IMG/VR virus record: IMGVR_UViG_3300029267_002354
Coordinates: 1-64,000 of that record
Strand: one strand, 5' to 3'
DNA: 64,000 nucleotides
From: a virus
Shown one piece after another: positions 16,004 through 24,639 of this stretch. The notes under the pieces were generated by a model. It worked only from the letters and a program-made list of their open reading frames with translations, had not been told where the DNA came from and did no database searches. Position 1 is the stretch's first letter; the number at the start of each line of letters is the position of its first letter. A program made the position numbers and the translations under genes.

Positions 16004-17087
16004 TCTGGCGTCAAAGAAGAAATCTCAGATAAAATTCAAGCGTGTCAAGGCACTCCGGTGCTACGATCAGGTCGTTGATCTCCTATACGCGGGATACCCC
16101 CTCTCTACGGTGGCGAATTTCATCCAAAAGAGGATGAAAGAGAGCACTGACATCACGCACCAGTCGATGATTGTGCTGCTGAGTCGCTTCCGGAGCGAGA
16201 TGAACACGGGGGAGATGATCAAGGGGACGCTTCCTCGGGTGTTCTCGAAGGCGGAGCAGAAGTTTTCCAACAAGATGCAGGAGTTGGAGCGTCTGGAGGA
16301 TCAGTATCAGATGATGCAGTTCCGGCTGGATGTCGCGCACGGGGAGGAGCGTCTGAGCGGGGAGATCAACCCCAATGTGGACAAGGTTGCGAAGTCCATC
16401 CTCGGAATCATCGACAAGATGCACGCCATCAAGATGGATCTGGGGCTGATCGGCTCCCGGGACCTTGGGACGATTACGGTTTCGGCGGAGAATGTTGAGC
16501 GCATCAAGGAGAAGTATGGGTCTGGGGCCGCGCGGGCCTTCGAGGATCCGGTTTCTCGTGGACGCGTCCTGGCTGCTCTCAACGCGATGCGGAAGGCTGG
16601 GCGGCTGCGTGACAAGGATGGGAACCCGCTGGACATTGAGAACAAGATGAATCTCTCGGACGAGGAGAGGGGGAACATCATCGACGCTGAGTTCGAAGAG
16701 ACTGTCGGTTCTGGCGCCGAAGATGAAGATCTGTACGACGGGTCGGATGACGGGGAAGACGGGGAACCTGGGGGCGATTTCATGCCACAAGGGGAAGATT
16801 TCTCTGAGCCGATGGAGGACATGACTGATGAGACGGTCGTGGCCCTCGATCCTGCGATGGATGATGAAGAGGAGCCAGAGGAGGAGCCAGAGGAGCCCCC
16901 CAAGAAAACGAAGCCGAAGCCGAAGTCGGAACCGAAGGTTCGACACCCGGATTCGGACAAGACGGAGATGGAGCCGGTCCGTAGGCCGACGAGGCCCAAC
17001 ATGCCACCAGGGCCAGCGAAGCCCAGTGTTCGTGGGAACATCAAACAGAGAACGACATCTACTCAGAGACGCAAAAAGGACGAGTAG
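15996..17087 (+). CDS. Probable terminase small subunit or packaging-associated protein
   Basis: The ATG at 15996 overlaps the helicase stop. The N-terminal ~60 residues of this 363-residue protein look like a DNA-binding helical domain (CYDQVVDLLYAGYPLSTVAN). A coiled-coil-like middle follows (EQKFSNKMQELERLEDQ). The C-terminal third is very acidic and then Pro/Lys-rich (DDEEEPEEEPEEPPKK), probably disordered. Direct placement before the large terminase is where small terminases usually lie. The assignment rests on position and architecture, not a sequence motif. Confidence 0.5.
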   Translation: MADLASKKKSQIKFKRVKALRCYDQVVDLLYAGYPLSTVANFIQKRMKESTDITHQSMIVLLSRFRSEMNTGEMIKGTLPRVFSKAEQKFSNKMQELERLEDQYQMMQFRLDVAHGEERLSGEINPNVDKVAKSILGIIDKMHAIKMDLGLIGSRDLGTITVSAENVERIKEKYGSGAARAFEDPVSRGRVLAALNAMRKAGRLRDKDGNPLDIENKMNLSDEERGNIIDAEFEETVGSGAEDEDLYDGSDDGEDGEPGGDFMPQGEDFSEPMEDMTDETVVALDPAMDDEEEPEEEPEEPPKKTKPKPKSEPKVRHPDSDKTEMEPVRRPTRPNMPPGPAKPSVRGNIKQRTTSTQRRKKDE

Positions 17088-19139
17088 ATGATCATCGTAA
17101 CCAAGCAAGGACGGAAGAAGTCCGTCCTGACACCAGATGAAATAGAAGAGCGGGCAGGGGACATCGTCTCGAATTTGACTCCGCAAGAGCAGGAGCTTTT
17201 CTTCGGGCTCTTGGATGACGATGTGGAGGAGCAGGCCAAGGTCGAGGAGACGATGATTCAGCACCGGTATCACACGAGGCCGGTGTCGATGGAGCAATTT
17301 ATCGAGGATCCGTACTACCTTGGTGAGTCGTGCACGACGATTTACCCGCAGCTGAAAGAGGACCTGATCAACCTGTTTGAGCATCCCTACCGGGAGGTGG
17401 TTCTCACAGGTGGTATCGGAGTCGGAAAGACGTATAGCCTTTCGATTGCCCTGTGTCGGGTGATCTATGAGCTGTCCTGTCTGGTGAACCCGCAGAAGAC
17501 GTTTGGCCTGTCCTCTGGTACCGAGATGGTGATCCCACTGATCTCGAAGAACCTGATCCTGGCCCGGGAGGTCATGAAGACGGCTGTCGATGACAAGCTC
17601 AAAGAGAGCCCGTACTTCATGGAGAAGTTCACGCCGAAGATCTCAAAGGATGCGACGGTGTTTCCGAATAACATCCGTGTGGTCATCGGTTCGTACGGCT
17701 CGGAGCGTATCCTGGGATCGAACGTTTTTGCATGCGGGCTGGACGAGACGAACTTCCCGCCGACCCGCCGGTCCCAGCAGATCACCACGGCGATCGGGCA
17801 GCGGAAGACGGCGGCTCACTTCGATCCAGTCGAGAAGGTCTACAGGAACCTTTTGCGTCGTATCAAATCCAGGTTCCAGAAGGCCGGTGGGGACTTCCCG
17901 GGGATGGTCATCCTGGCTTCTTCGGCAGCGACCCTGGAGAGCTTCACCGAGCGGAAGATGCGTGAGAGCGCGAATGATCCACAGGTCTTCGTGCGGGACC
18001 ATACGGCTTGGACGGCGAAGCCAGAGACAGAGTTCTGCGGCGAGAAGTTCTGGGTCATCTGCTCTACATCCTCCTTGAGAGCGCGGATTCTCGAAGAGGA
18101 AGAGTACGACGACATCACGGATGAGTACCTGGAGGAGAACGACGCTTGGCTGATCGACATCCCGATCGAATACCTCACGGACTTCGAGACGGATATCGAG
18201 AATGCTTTGAGGGATATTGCTGGTATTTCAACACAGGCAATCTCGTCGTTCATCCAGCGGCCCGAGGCTGTTGATGCGTGTGCGGTTGAAGAGCTTCCTC
18301 ATGCGTTCTCGATGGGGGAATGGACCGCTGGTGGGCCGGGATCGTTCCTGTGGCGCCAGATGTGCAAAGAGTTTGAAAGGACGATTCCTGGCGGGTACAA
18401 GGAGACGGCGTGGGCACCGAAGATCAACCCCAAGAAGATGCGGTGGTGTCATATTGATACGTCGTTGTCCGGGGACGCGACTGGATTCTGTGTTGGGCAC
18501 ATCGACAAGTGGGTGGAGGTCGTGCGCCGTTCCGAGAAGGGGGAGCACTTCGCCGAGCTTGCACCGTTCTACATCATCGACGTCTTATTGAGGATCAATC
18601 CGCCTCCAGGGGAGCAGATTTACATGCCGGACCTTCGGAGGTTGGTGTACGAGTTGCAGGCGCACGGGTACACATTTGCGGGGCTTTCCACGGATACCTA
18701 CCAGTACGTCGAGATGCATCAGCAGATACGAAGGCGGGGAATCACACCTCACATCGTTTCGATGGATGTGAAGACCGATCCGTACGATGAGCTGAAGAGG
18801 GCCATTTACGAGGATCGGATCCGGTACCACAAGTACGATCCGTTTATTGAGGAGCTGAAGTTCCTGGAGTACGACAGGCTGAAGGGGAAGATCGACCACC
18901 CTCAGGCGGGGTCGAAGGACGTCTCTGATGCGGCGGCAGGTGTGGTATATTCTTTGTTGGAACATTCGACACGCTTGCCAATTGGTCTCGGGTCTGATAC
19001 CTCTAAAAAGAGCATGCATGCGAATTCTTGGGTGAGTACCCTGGTTCCGGCATCTCAGGTCGACCTGGAAGAAGTGAGAGAAGCTGCTGATGATGCAAGA
19101 GACGACTCCGAGTTTGTCCCCATCCTGTTTGGAGATTAA
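17088..19139 (+). CDS. terL: Terminase large subunit
   Basis: This 683-residue protein has a packaging ATPase with Walker A VLTGGIGVGKT (about residues 104-114) and Walker B-like FACGLDETN (about 214). The nuclease domain has HIDTSLSGD (first Asp, about 455), STDTYQ (about 535) and KDVSDAAAG (about 611), matching the RNase H-like triad. It pumps DNA into the prohead and cuts concatemers, docking on the portal encoded next. The ATG abuts the previous stop. Confidence 0.93.
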   Translation: MIIVTKQGRKKSVLTPDEIEERAGDIVSNLTPQEQELFFGLLDDDVEEQAKVEETMIQHRYHTRPVSMEQFIEDPYYLGESCTTIYPQLKEDLINLFEHPYREVVLTGGIGVGKTYSLSIALCRVIYELSCLVNPQKTFGLSSGTEMVIPLISKNLILAREVMKTAVDDKLKESPYFMEKFTPKISKDATVFPNNIRVVIGSYGSERILGSNVFACGLDETNFPPTRRSQQITTAIGQRKTAAHFDPVEKVYRNLLRRIKSRFQKAGGDFPGMVILASSAATLESFTERKMRESANDPQVFVRDHTAWTAKPETEFCGEKFWVICSTSSLRARILEEEEYDDITDEYLEENDAWLIDIPIEYLTDFETDIENALRDIAGISTQAISSFIQRPEAVDACAVEELPHAFSMGEWTAGGPGSFLWRQMCKEFERTIPGGYKETAWAPKINPKKMRWCHIDTSLSGDATGFCVGHIDKWVEVVRRSEKGEHFAELAPFYIIDVLLRINPPPGEQIYMPDLRRLVYELQAHGYTFAGLSTDTYQYVEMHQQIRRRGITPHIVSMDVKTDPYDELKRAIYEDRIRYHKYDPFIEELKFLEYDRLKGKIDHPQAGSKDVSDAAAGVVYSLLEHSTRLPIGLGSDTSKKSMHANSWVSTLVPASQVDLEEVREAADDARDDSEFVPILFGD

Positions 19140-19141
19140 GC

Positions 19142-20806
19142 ATGGCGTGGCTTGACTGGATAGGTACCTTCTTTTCGAAGGAAAAGGAGCAACAGGTCGC
19201 AAAAGAGGCTCGCGGAGTATCGGTCGGGACCCCCGGACAGGCGGGGCAGGTCGGTAGCGGAAACCTGGAGTCCGAGCCGGGCTACGGGAATCTTTGCGAT
19301 TCGCTTGGTGTCGATCAGGACCTGATGCGTCGGTATGCCGACTACGAGAACATGGACGACTATCCCGAGACGTCCATGGTTCTTGATCGCTATGCGGACG
19401 ATTCGACGATTCCGGACTCCATTCACAACAAGACGATCTGGTCCATCTCCAGAGACAAGGTTTTCAGAGATCTGATCGATGACTGCATGCACAGGCGCGT
19501 GCAGATCGAGGAGGACATCTGGGTCGCGGTTCGGACGCTCTGCAAGTATGGAAACCTCTTCGGTGAGGTCCTTGTGAACGAGACCGGTGTGGTCGGTATC
19601 AACTGGCTGCCGGTTGCCACGATGCGGAGAATTGTTGACGAGAAAGGTGCCCTGATTGGGTTCGTCCAGGACATGACGGGGACTTTCAACTTCGATTACA
19701 AGGAATCGATCGATGCGTTGAAGGCCCACCAGCTCCCGGAGGTTCACGACACCGACAACCACAAGAAGGTGACGTTTTTCAGGCCCTGGGAGGTTGTCCA
19801 TTGGAGGCTGCGCAGCAAGATGATGCGCGCTCAGTACGGGTACAGCGTGCTGGATTCGTCCCGGTGGGTTTGGAAGCGTCTGATTCTGATGGAGGACACG
19901 GCGCTCGTACAGAAGCTCACTCGATCACCTGGAAGGTATGCCTTCTATGTGGACACGGGGGATCTGCCGCCCAAGGAGGCGATGGCTCTCGTCAAGAAGG
20001 TGAAGCGGGGTTACAAGAAGAAGAAGTTGGTGGACCCGAGCACGGGTCAGCTGGATTTCAGATACAACCCGCTCTCTCCGCATGAGGATTTCTGGGTTCC
20101 AACCCGTGGGCAGAAGGACTCGACGAGGATCGAGGTAGTTTCTGGCCCAGATGTTCAGATGATGGACGACGTCGAGTACTTCCGCGAGAAGCTAAGGAAG
20201 GCTTCTGGGGTTCCGGACGAGACGGAAGACGCATCCAAGCCGTTCAGCGAGGGGAATGCACGGTTTGCGCGCGCGTGTATGCGTGTGCAGCGTGAGTTCA
20301 TGACCGGGATGAGAAAGGTCATTAAGGTCCACCTGGCGGCACTGAACATCGATGCCGATTCGGTGAAGTGGCATCTGAAGATGACCATCCCGTCTCCGGT
20401 GTTCGAGATGCAGCAGATCGAAATCATGAATGCGCGGGCGGCCCTTGCTGACTCGATGACTGAGTGGACGACCAAGACTTGGATTCTGCAGCACGTCTTC
20501 AAGTTCCCAGAGGACGACGCAACAGCGATGTCGCGGGACAAGACCGATGAGGTTGACGAGGTCATGAAGCGTGAGGCTGCGACCCAGGCGGATATCATCA
20601 GGCTGTACCCACAGTTGCAGGATATGCCGGTGCCGGAGGGGTCCGAGCCGGTGAAGGAAAGTATCAAGAGTGAGATTGCTGGGCTGAAGAAGATCTATGA
20701 AGAGACTAGTCAAAGCTCTTCAGAGGTGATAAAAAGATTCGAGAGGCTGGATTCGAGATTGGGTCGCGTTGAAAAGACCATCAAGACTTCGGCTATCTCG
20801 GGATAG
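19142..20806 (+). CDS. Portal protein
   Basis: The 554-residue product begins 2 bases after terL. It has features of myovirus portals: ENMDDYPETSMVLDRYADD near residue 70, a long stem region with WEVVHWRLRS and YGYSVLDSSRWVWKRL, RSPGRYAFYVDTGDLPP, and a FWVPTRGQ ... EVVSGPDVQMMDDV segment. The portal is the dodecameric ring through which DNA enters the head and to which the neck attaches. The C terminus is charged and coiled. Confidence 0.9.
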   Translation: MAWLDWIGTFFSKEKEQQVAKEARGVSVGTPGQAGQVGSGNLESEPGYGNLCDSLGVDQDLMRRYADYENMDDYPETSMVLDRYADDSTIPDSIHNKTIWSISRDKVFRDLIDDCMHRRVQIEEDIWVAVRTLCKYGNLFGEVLVNETGVVGINWLPVATMRRIVDEKGALIGFVQDMTGTFNFDYKESIDALKAHQLPEVHDTDNHKKVTFFRPWEVVHWRLRSKMMRAQYGYSVLDSSRWVWKRLILMEDTALVQKLTRSPGRYAFYVDTGDLPPKEAMALVKKVKRGYKKKKLVDPSTGQLDFRYNPLSPHEDFWVPTRGQKDSTRIEVVSGPDVQMMDDVEYFREKLRKASGVPDETEDASKPFSEGNARFARACMRVQREFMTGMRKVIKVHLAALNIDADSVKWHLKMTIPSPVFEMQQIEIMNARAALADSMTEWTTKTWILQHVFKFPEDDATAMSRDKTDEVDEVMKREAATQADIIRLYPQLQDMPVPEGSEPVKESIKSEIAGLKKIYEETSQSSSEVIKRFERLDSRLGRVEKTIKTSAISG

Positions 20807-20815
20807 GGGTGAGAG

Positions 20816-21673
20816 ATGTACATCCAAGGTTCTGCGATCGACAAGAAATTCAAAGGGAGTCTGGAGCACCAGGCCCAGCTCATCGGCGAGGCGATTGCTG
20901 AGCATTTCGGTGATTCTCCCGTGAGTGTGCTCGCTACTCAGGCGAAGCATGCGTTTGTTGTGGATGGGTCCGGATCCATTCTGAAGGTCTCCTACAAGGT
21001 CGAGGGCAAAGAGGTGAAGGTCACCCGAGCCAAGAAGACCGACGAGATTCCCGTGATCGAGGACAAGGATGTCCCACGGTTTGTCTCCGATCAGCTGCGC
21101 TCTTTGGCGGAGGCTGTGATGAGTGGAAAGCCGATGGAACGAACTCAAGTTCGTGAACTCGCGCAGCTCATCGACAAAGACGAGGCGTATTGGGTCTCTG
21201 ATGTGATCGAGGGGATCGACGAGGCTGTCGAGAACGGCACCTGGTTCGGGATGTACGAAGCGAACCAAGAGCAGATTCGGACGACCATGTACGGTCGAAT
21301 CCGTGAGATTGAGTCTCCATTCACTTCCACAAAGTTTTCGAAGATCGCACCGTCGAAGCTCTCGAAGTTCGAGGGTGAACTCCGTGAAGCGGTGAGCGTT
21401 TTGTCCGGTTTGGTCAACAAGGTAGTTGACGAATGCTCAGGGATGGTGTTTGATCAGGATCAGGATGATTTTTTCAGTGCTATCTGTGAATCGTTGAAAG
21501 TTGAAGCGCAGGCCATTGGTGGCTTGCTCGGCAAGGCCGAAAAGTTGATGCGATCTGACGATGTCGGTCGCGTTGCAGAAGCACATGACAGGCTTGCTGA
21601 GCGAGCGAAGACAATGGCCGTCGTGACCGAGTACATGAAGACTAGGTCACAACCAACAGGAGACGAGGAGTAG
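20816..21673 (+). CDS. Hypothetical head-module protein
   Basis: The 285-residue product is mostly helical, with an N-terminal strand region (HAFVVDGSGSILKVSYKVEG) and a long C-terminal helical region (ESLKVEAQAIGGLLGKAEKLM). It sits between portal and protease genes, so a head-assembly or scaffold-related role is likely from position. A dispersed palindrome is embedded in frame (21140-21153, coding RTQVRE). No family is recognised. Confidence 0.5.
   Translation: MYIQGSAIDKKFKGSLEHQAQLIGEAIAEHFGDSPVSVLATQAKHAFVVDGSGSILKVSYKVEGKEVKVTRAKKTDEIPVIEDKDVPRFVSDQLRSLAEAVMSGKPMERTQVRELAQLIDKDEAYWVSDVIEGIDEAVENGTWFGMYEANQEQIRTTMYGRIREIESPFTSTKFSKIAPSKLSKFEGELREAVSVLSGLVNKVVDECSGMVFDQDQDDFFSAICESLKVEAQAIGGLLGKAEKLMRSDDVGRVAEAHDRLAERAKTMAVVTEYMKTRSQPTGDEE
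21140..21153. repeat. Dispersed palindrome copy 5 (CGAACTCAAGTTCG)
   Basis: Located well inside a coding sequence, not at a gene boundary, so at least some copies are tolerated within genes. Confidence 0.88.
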
Positions 21674-21677
21674 AAAA

Positions 21678-22745
21678 ATGGCACAGAAGAAGGTCACGAC
21701 AACCCTCAATGAGGACATGCAGGTTCTCGGCATCCCGGGTGTCAACATGGCAGAGCAGGCGCGTCTTGGTGGCATCCCTCTGAGCGAAGACAAGGACGAG
21801 GGACCGGCCGATGACGAGCTTCAGGAGATGATGAAGGAAGGGTACAAGGAGGGCATGACGTGCCCGAAGTGCAAAAAGGGCAAGATGTCCAAGCACAGGT
21901 GCCCGGACTGCGGATTCGAGGTCAAGCCAGAGTATCGCCAGGATCCTGGGAAGCAGGTTGCTGCTTCCACGAACGAGGAGGCCGAGGGCGACGATGAGGT
22001 TCATCCCCTCGACGCACCTGAAGTGAACGAGGACCTGTTCACTGCGATCATGGACCTTCCGTTTGACGACATGAAGGCCGAGGACGTGGAGGAGGTTCTG
22101 GAGGCTCTCAAGGAGAAGGACCTTCCGGAGGATGCTTCTGACGGGCTGAAGGAGCGTGCCGAGGAGGTCGTGGACTTCCTGATCGAGGCTGTGGCGAAGA
22201 AGACCCGTCGGGCGAAGGCTGGATCGATGGCGAAGAAAGCCTCCTTCCAGTGCCCTCCCGGAACCCGGAAGGACCCAAAGGACAAGGCTGGCCGTCGGTG
22301 TATCCGCGCCGCGAAGGCCGCTGGTGGATCAGGCAAGCTCGCCAAGGAGACCCGCAAGAAGGGTCGCTGGGCGAAGTCCGGCAAGGGCAAGAAGTCTGCT
22401 CGCAAGTCGTCTCGTTGGGCTGCCCGTCGTGAGGACATCCAGTCGCCGTTCGCTGCTGAACTGCATGGACTCCTAGAGGATACGCAGGAAGAGATCCAGG
22501 AGAGCGTGCGCGACGAGATCATCGAGCGCATTGGCGACATCCTGGAGATGTTCTGCGAGGAGTTCAACGATGAGGCCGTGACGCGCGTCTTCGAAGAGGC
22601 GTACGAGCCGGTGCTTTCTTCCATGGAATCCGGGCGTCTGGACGAGGACGTCATGGACGAGGACGAGTTTGTCGCTGAAATCAAGCCACTGGTGACGCTG
22701 ATCCACAAGTCGATCGAGCGCATCGGGGCCGACTCGGGAAACTGA
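21678..22745 (+). CDS. Hypothetical head-module protein with zinc ribbon and basic region
   Basis: This 355-residue protein has CPKCKKGKMSKHRCPDCG (a four-Cys zinc ribbon) at about residues 55-75 and an acidic helical middle. A strongly basic region around residues 175-250 contains PPGTRKDPKDKAGRRC and KKGRWAKSGKGKKSARKSSR. The C terminus is acidic. Such charge segregation is common in internal head or scaffold proteins and would allow DNA binding. The function is inferred only from position. Confidence 0.5.
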   Translation: MAQKKVTTTLNEDMQVLGIPGVNMAEQARLGGIPLSEDKDEGPADDELQEMMKEGYKEGMTCPKCKKGKMSKHRCPDCGFEVKPEYRQDPGKQVAASTNEEAEGDDEVHPLDAPEVNEDLFTAIMDLPFDDMKAEDVEEVLEALKEKDLPEDASDGLKERAEEVVDFLIEAVAKKTRRAKAGSMAKKASFQCPPGTRKDPKDKAGRRCIRAAKAAGGSGKLAKETRKKGRWAKSGKGKKSARKSSRWAARREDIQSPFAAELHGLLEDTQEEIQESVRDEIIERIGDILEMFCEEFNDEAVTRVFEEAYEPVLSSMESGRLDEDVMDEDEFVAEIKPLVTLIHKSIERIGADSGN

Positions 22746-22765
22746 TAAGTCGTCTCGGCGAGGCG

Positions 22766-22963
22766 GTGTGGCGTCGTCGCACCGGTACTACGTCGGGACG
22801 ACAGGAGCTGGTTGGTTTTGAGTCGCTTAAAAAAGCTGCTAGGCCCGATGGCAAGAAAACGGATAGACGAGTCTCCCCGGAGGCCAAGAGGAAACTCGAC
22901 CGCAATCCGCTTGGAAGAACACGTTTCAGGCGGTGGCGAAGCAAAACCGGCAAGAGAGGGTGA
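22766..22963 (+). CDS. Small, very basic protein (uncertain)
   Basis: A GTG at 22766 with GGCGAGG upstream opens a 65-residue frame rich in Arg and Lys (FESLKKAARPDGKKTDRRV, RTRFRRWRSKTGKRG). It ends by overlapping the ATG at 22963 near the protease start. This fills an otherwise empty 220-bp gap and its charge suits DNA binding. An alternative is an N-terminal extension of the protease gene in another frame, which I consider less likely. Confidence 0.4.
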   Translation: MWRRRTGTTSGRQELVGFESLKKAARPDGKKTDRRVSPEAKRKLDRNPLGRTRFRRWRSKTGKRG

Positions 22964-22967
22964 TGAG

Positions 22968-24605
22968 ATGCCGAATCTGCTGATTGAATCGAATCCAGTA
23001 ACCATGACACTCCATGAGAGTGCCGGTGGTAAGGTGATCGCTCGCGGCGAGTATGGTCGTGTTGGCGTTGCGACTCAGAACGGGCGCATCTACCCCGAGA
23101 AGCTGATGGAACGGGAGATCAATAGGCTGAGTGCCGATCTTTCGAGCCGTCGCGTACTCGGGGAACTGGATCATCCGACGGATGGGAAGACGAGCCTGAA
23201 GCGAGTCTCCCACGTCATCACCGGTCTCAAGATCAAAGATGGTATCATCATTGGCGAGGCCGAGATCCTCAACACACCTGAAGGGCAGACTCTCAAGGCT
23301 CTGATCGAGGCGAAGGTTCAGATCGGCGTTTCGTCCAGGGGGTTTGGATCCACTCGTCCCTCTGAGGACCCGAAGATGGAAGGTGATGTGGTCCAGGATG
23401 ACTTCGTTTTGAAGACCTGGGACTTCGTTGCCGACCCGGCTGTCAAGACGGCCATTCCCGGGATTTTCACCGAGGACGTGGACGAGAACCAGCCTGACAT
23501 CGCAGAGATGTTCCTGGCCGAGTTTCCTGACATCGCATCGAAGCTCCAGGAGGACGCTCTCGATCGTGCGAAGCTGAAGGTCAACAAGGGCGTCGAGGAG
23601 GCCGTAAAAGAGGCCGAGGATCGTGTCCGGGCGGAGTTGTCCGAGAAGTTCGAGAAGGGCCTTGCTGAGGCCATCGTGGACGCCAAGGAGCAGCTTAGCG
23701 AGGAGCTGCGCGAGGAGTTCGAGTCCGATCCGGAGATTGGCGGAGCGAAAGCTGCGCTGTCTGCCATCTGGGAGATGGTTGCGCCGTTCAGGGCCACGGA
23801 TGATGAGGTAGCATTGGCAGACGCGGAGAAGGCACGGGAGCTGGAGGTTTCCGAGGCCAAGGACGCGGCTGTGCAGGCGGAGGATCGTGCGGTTCAGGCC
23901 GAGTGCATGGCGTACATCGAGCGTGAGATCAACGGTCATCCGATGGCGGAGTCGATCCGGGGGTTGGTCAAGAAGGCCAAGTTCGACGGGCTCGACGATG
24001 CAAAAGAGAAGCTCGCGGCAATTCTCTCCGATCTTCCGGAGAGGACGGACGAGAACTTTGTCTCCCGCGAGGAGGCTGAGTTGCGCGAAGAAAATGCCGC
24101 GATGAAAGAGAAAGTATCCCTCCTCAGTGAGAGGGTGAATTCGCTGGATAGTAAACTGCGGAGAGCTGTAGAGGTTGGTGACGAGCTGGATGCTCAGCGA
24201 GTAGATGCTGAGGCTCGGGCGCATGAGCTGGAGGAACAACTCAAGGAGACATCTTCGAAGGTTGACTCGATGAAGGGACAACTGGAAGAGGCCGACAAGA
24301 TGTTGGAACTCGAAGCGTACAAGCGCGACAAGGTTGCTGGGATGCCAAATGGTAGAGAGCTGAGTAGTCTCCTGGAGGACATCACCTCCAAGGACAAAGT
24401 TGATGAGTTGGTGGCGAAGAGGGGCTATCGGGAGGTCTCCAGTCAGGAGCTGGCCGAGGCGAGGAAGACCCTTGCTCGGGGTGCCGGTGAAAGGCAGGAG
24501 GAAGAGAGGCCGCTGGCCGAAGGAACTGTGTCAACGAGACCGACATCTGACGATCTCGGGAATGACATGTCCTTCATGAAGCGGTTGGCAGGCGTCGGCG
24601 AGTAG
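22968..24605 (+). CDS. Prohead protease fused to scaffold-like domain (gp21/gp22-like)
   Basis: I start at ATG 22968 (AGAGGG upstream); the frame is open further 5'. Residues 1-165 match T4 gp21-type proteases: RVGVATQNGRIYPEKLMER, RRVLGELDHPTDG (catalytic-region His), RVSHVITGL and GVSSRGFGS (catalytic-region Ser), then a DFVADPA segment. Residues about 170-520 are a charged, Ala/Glu-rich coiled-coil region like the gp22 scaffold. A single polypeptide therefore appears to provide both core scaffold and maturation protease. T4-type proteases cut after L-x-E or I-x-E. Confidence 0.8.
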   Translation: MPNLLIESNPVTMTLHESAGGKVIARGEYGRVGVATQNGRIYPEKLMEREINRLSADLSSRRVLGELDHPTDGKTSLKRVSHVITGLKIKDGIIIGEAEILNTPEGQTLKALIEAKVQIGVSSRGFGSTRPSEDPKMEGDVVQDDFVLKTWDFVADPAVKTAIPGIFTEDVDENQPDIAEMFLAEFPDIASKLQEDALDRAKLKVNKGVEEAVKEAEDRVRAELSEKFEKGLAEAIVDAKEQLSEELREEFESDPEIGGAKAALSAIWEMVAPFRATDDEVALADAEKARELEVSEAKDAAVQAEDRAVQAECMAYIEREINGHPMAESIRGLVKKAKFDGLDDAKEKLAAILSDLPERTDENFVSREEAELREENAAMKEKVSLLSERVNSLDSKLRRAVEVGDELDAQRVDAEARAHELEEQLKETSSKVDSMKGQLEEADKMLELEAYKRDKVAGMPNGRELSSLLEDITSKDKVDELVAKRGYREVSSQELAEARKTLARGAGERQEEERPLAEGTVSTRPTSDDLGNDMSFMKRLAGVGE

Positions 24606-24639
24606 CCGATCGTCACATCAATTTTGAGGAGAATTACTC

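Noticed and set aside
16083-17384. 433-residue open frame on the minus strand opposite the pre-terminase gene
   Set aside because: The opposite plus-strand gene overlaps terL in normal order with good start signals, and the acidic-repeat codons explain the antisense opening.
22926-24281. 451-residue open frame on the minus strand opposite the protease gene
   Set aside because: It mirrors the gp21-like gene; composition is atypical and no start site is credible.
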